In this document: positions 7,092-7,554 of the stretch, one piece after another
How the letters are laid out: each line of letters begins with the position of its first letter
Numbering within the stretch: the stretch's first letter is position 1
Origin: an uncultured Lachnospiraceae bacterium
GTDB lineage: Bacteria > Bacillota > Clostridia > Lachnospirales > Lachnospiraceae
Direction of reading: 5' to 3'
Length of the DNA stretch: 7,554 nucleotides
Assembly (NCBI GenBank): GCA_945834545.1
Contig: CAMAHO010000116.1
Location: forward strand, 1-7,554
The notes under the pieces: model-generated
Told to the model about the DNA's origin: nothing
What the model saw: only the letters and a program-made list of their open reading frames with translations
The model's database searches: none
Made by a program: the position numbers and the translations under genes

Positions 7092-7212
7092 GGACGGAGT
7101 TTTTTGTTGCTCATATCTGTCCCCTTTGTTGCAATGTTTAATTAAAACACCTTTTGGAATAGCAACAAAGGGGACAGATATGAGCAGCAAAAAACCCCGT
7201 CCCTAATGCACC
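7082..7212. repeat. Long near-perfect inverted repeat (MITE/REP-like palindrome)
   Basis: Left arm 7082-7132 and right arm 7162-7212 are reverse complements over 51 bases with only two differences: A at 7098 opposite C (a mismatch) and T at 7107 opposite G (a wobble in RNA). The arms enclose a 29-base AT-rich spacer (7133-7161). Each arm also carries a shorter inverted pair, GGGAC (7091-7095) with GTCCC (7119-7123) on the left, so each arm could fold by itself. The structure would form a very long hairpin in RNA or single-stranded DNA. There is no T-run after it, so it is not a classic terminator, though it could protect or end the upstream transcript. The GGGAC/GTCCC theme recalls dispersed palindromes in Clostridia and relatives. 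There is no transposase in or near it, so if mobile it would depend on one elsewhere. The left arm includes the last codons and stop of the glycosyltransferase. Confidence 0.92.
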
Positions 7213-7221
7213 CTGTCCACC

Positions 7222-7250
7222 TTGCTTGTAATGTTCATGTATGATACAAT
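7222..7250 (+). promoter_or_regulatory. Promoter in front of the broken Hpt/HD-GYP frame
   Basis: TTGCTT (7222-7227) and TACAAT (7245-7250) are spaced by exactly 17 bases, and the -10 box is preceded by TGA, giving a TGn extension. Transcription would start near 7257, just before a T-rich tract (7261-7274) and a GAGGTG ribosome site (7285-7290). The promoter looks functional although the gene it serves is broken. It begins ten bases beyond the inverted repeat, which leaves it undisturbed. Confidence 0.55.
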
Positions 7251-7296
7251 AAGTTGTTACTTTTTATTTTTTTTAGCGAAAGATGAGGTGTGGGAT

Positions 7297-7554
7297 ATGA
7301 CATTGAGAGAAATATATTAACAAATCCAAGGTGATTATGATAGCGTCATCAGCAGACCGCGGGATGAAGAGAGGGTTAAGAAATACCTCGTCAAGTTCGT
7401 GAAGTTTAAGCAGGAGGAGAACGAATTCTACCAGTACTGCTATGATATCTGTAGATACCATCACGAGAGATCTGACGGAAAGGGCTACCCGGATATGTTT
7501 TCCGGCGAGGACATTCCTATCTGGGCGTAGATTGTATCCATTGTGGATGTATAT
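7297..7554 (+). pseudogene. Chimeric pseudogene: Hpt-domain start joined to HD-GYP fragment (runs off window)
   Basis: From the ATG at 7297, with GAGGTG seven bases upstream, the frame reads MTLREIY, hits TAA at 7318-7320, then continues in the same frame as QIQGDYDSVISR and KKYLVKFV. This is the typical opening of stand-alone Hpt phosphotransfer proteins of Clostridia, in which a Glu codon would be expected where TAA stands. Around 7400-7412 the identity switches without a frame change to the middle of an HD-GYP cyclic-di-GMP phosphodiesterase domain: YDICRYHHERSDGKGYPD (about 7441-7494), then FSGEDIPIWA, a second stop TAG at 7528-7530 where the family has Gln, then IVSIVDVY to the edge. The phospho-histidine of Hpt and the HD pair of HD-GYP both fall in the missing part, so neither activity can survive. 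The likely history is a deletion fusing two signalling genes, followed by two point nonsense mutations. Identification of both halves is confident; the deletion route is inference. Confidence 0.87.

Noticed and set aside
7273..7464. Minus-strand small open frame of 63 codons at the right end
   Set aside because: It is the mirror of the Hpt/HD-GYP relic, whose + strand translation matches two known families.
7297..7554. Stop codon recoding (TAA/TAG read as amino acids)
   Set aside because: Two different stop codons would need reading in one frame, while all intact genes in the window use TAA, TAG or TGA as real stops. The frame is also chimeric and lacks catalytic parts, so decay is the simpler explanation.

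Overview
The window looks like chromosomal DNA from a low-to-mid-GC Gram-positive anaerobe of the class Clostridia, most likely a Lachnospiraceae-type gut bacterium. This rests on strong AGGAGG-type ribosome sites, a fused glucose-family PTS permease, a cytoplasmic family 5 glycosidase, a PlsY acyltransferase coupled to an MGDG-synthase-like glycosyltransferase, and a hybrid sensor kinase of the kind abundant in that family. All intact genes lie on the + strand. The taxonomic call is inference from protein character, not from a marker gene.

Layout. At the left edge is the 3' part of a membrane-bound hybrid histidine kinase (1-1518). A 377-base stretch without an intact gene follows; it holds what looks like a decayed reading frame with frameshifts and stops. 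A GH5 endoglucanase-like enzyme with no signal peptide comes next (1896-2933), closed by a strong hairpin terminator. A complete EIICBA sugar permease of the glucose/N-acetylglucosamine PTS family follows (3094-5301). A two-gene unit with a 13-base overlap comes after it: a divergent PlsY (5377-5991) and a GT28/MGDG-synthase-like lipid glycosyltransferase (5979-7091). The glycosyltransferase stop codon lies inside the left arm of a 51-base near-perfect inverted repeat (7082-7212). To the right, behind a good-looking promoter and ribosome site, is a broken chimera (7297 to the edge). It joins the start of an Hpt phosphotransfer domain to the middle of an HD-GYP domain, with two in-frame stops.

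How the genes may work together. The PTS permease would import and phosphorylate a hexose or short glucoside, and the cytoplasmic GH5 could cleave an imported beta-glucoside; the terminator between them argues for separate transcripts. PlsY and the glycosyltransferase together suggest membrane lipid and glycolipid synthesis: acylation of glycerol-3-phosphate, then sugar transfer to diacylglycerol. The kinase at the left and the Hpt/HD-GYP relic at the right are both parts of phosphorelay or cyclic-di-GMP signalling, but nothing here shows they belong to one pathway.

I see no CRISPR array, tRNA, rRNA, intact transposase or phage gene. The most unusual items are the long inverted repeat that forms the end of a gene, the Hpt/HD-GYP chimeric pseudogene, the decayed frame at 1619-1880, and the altered phosphate-loop motif in PlsY.
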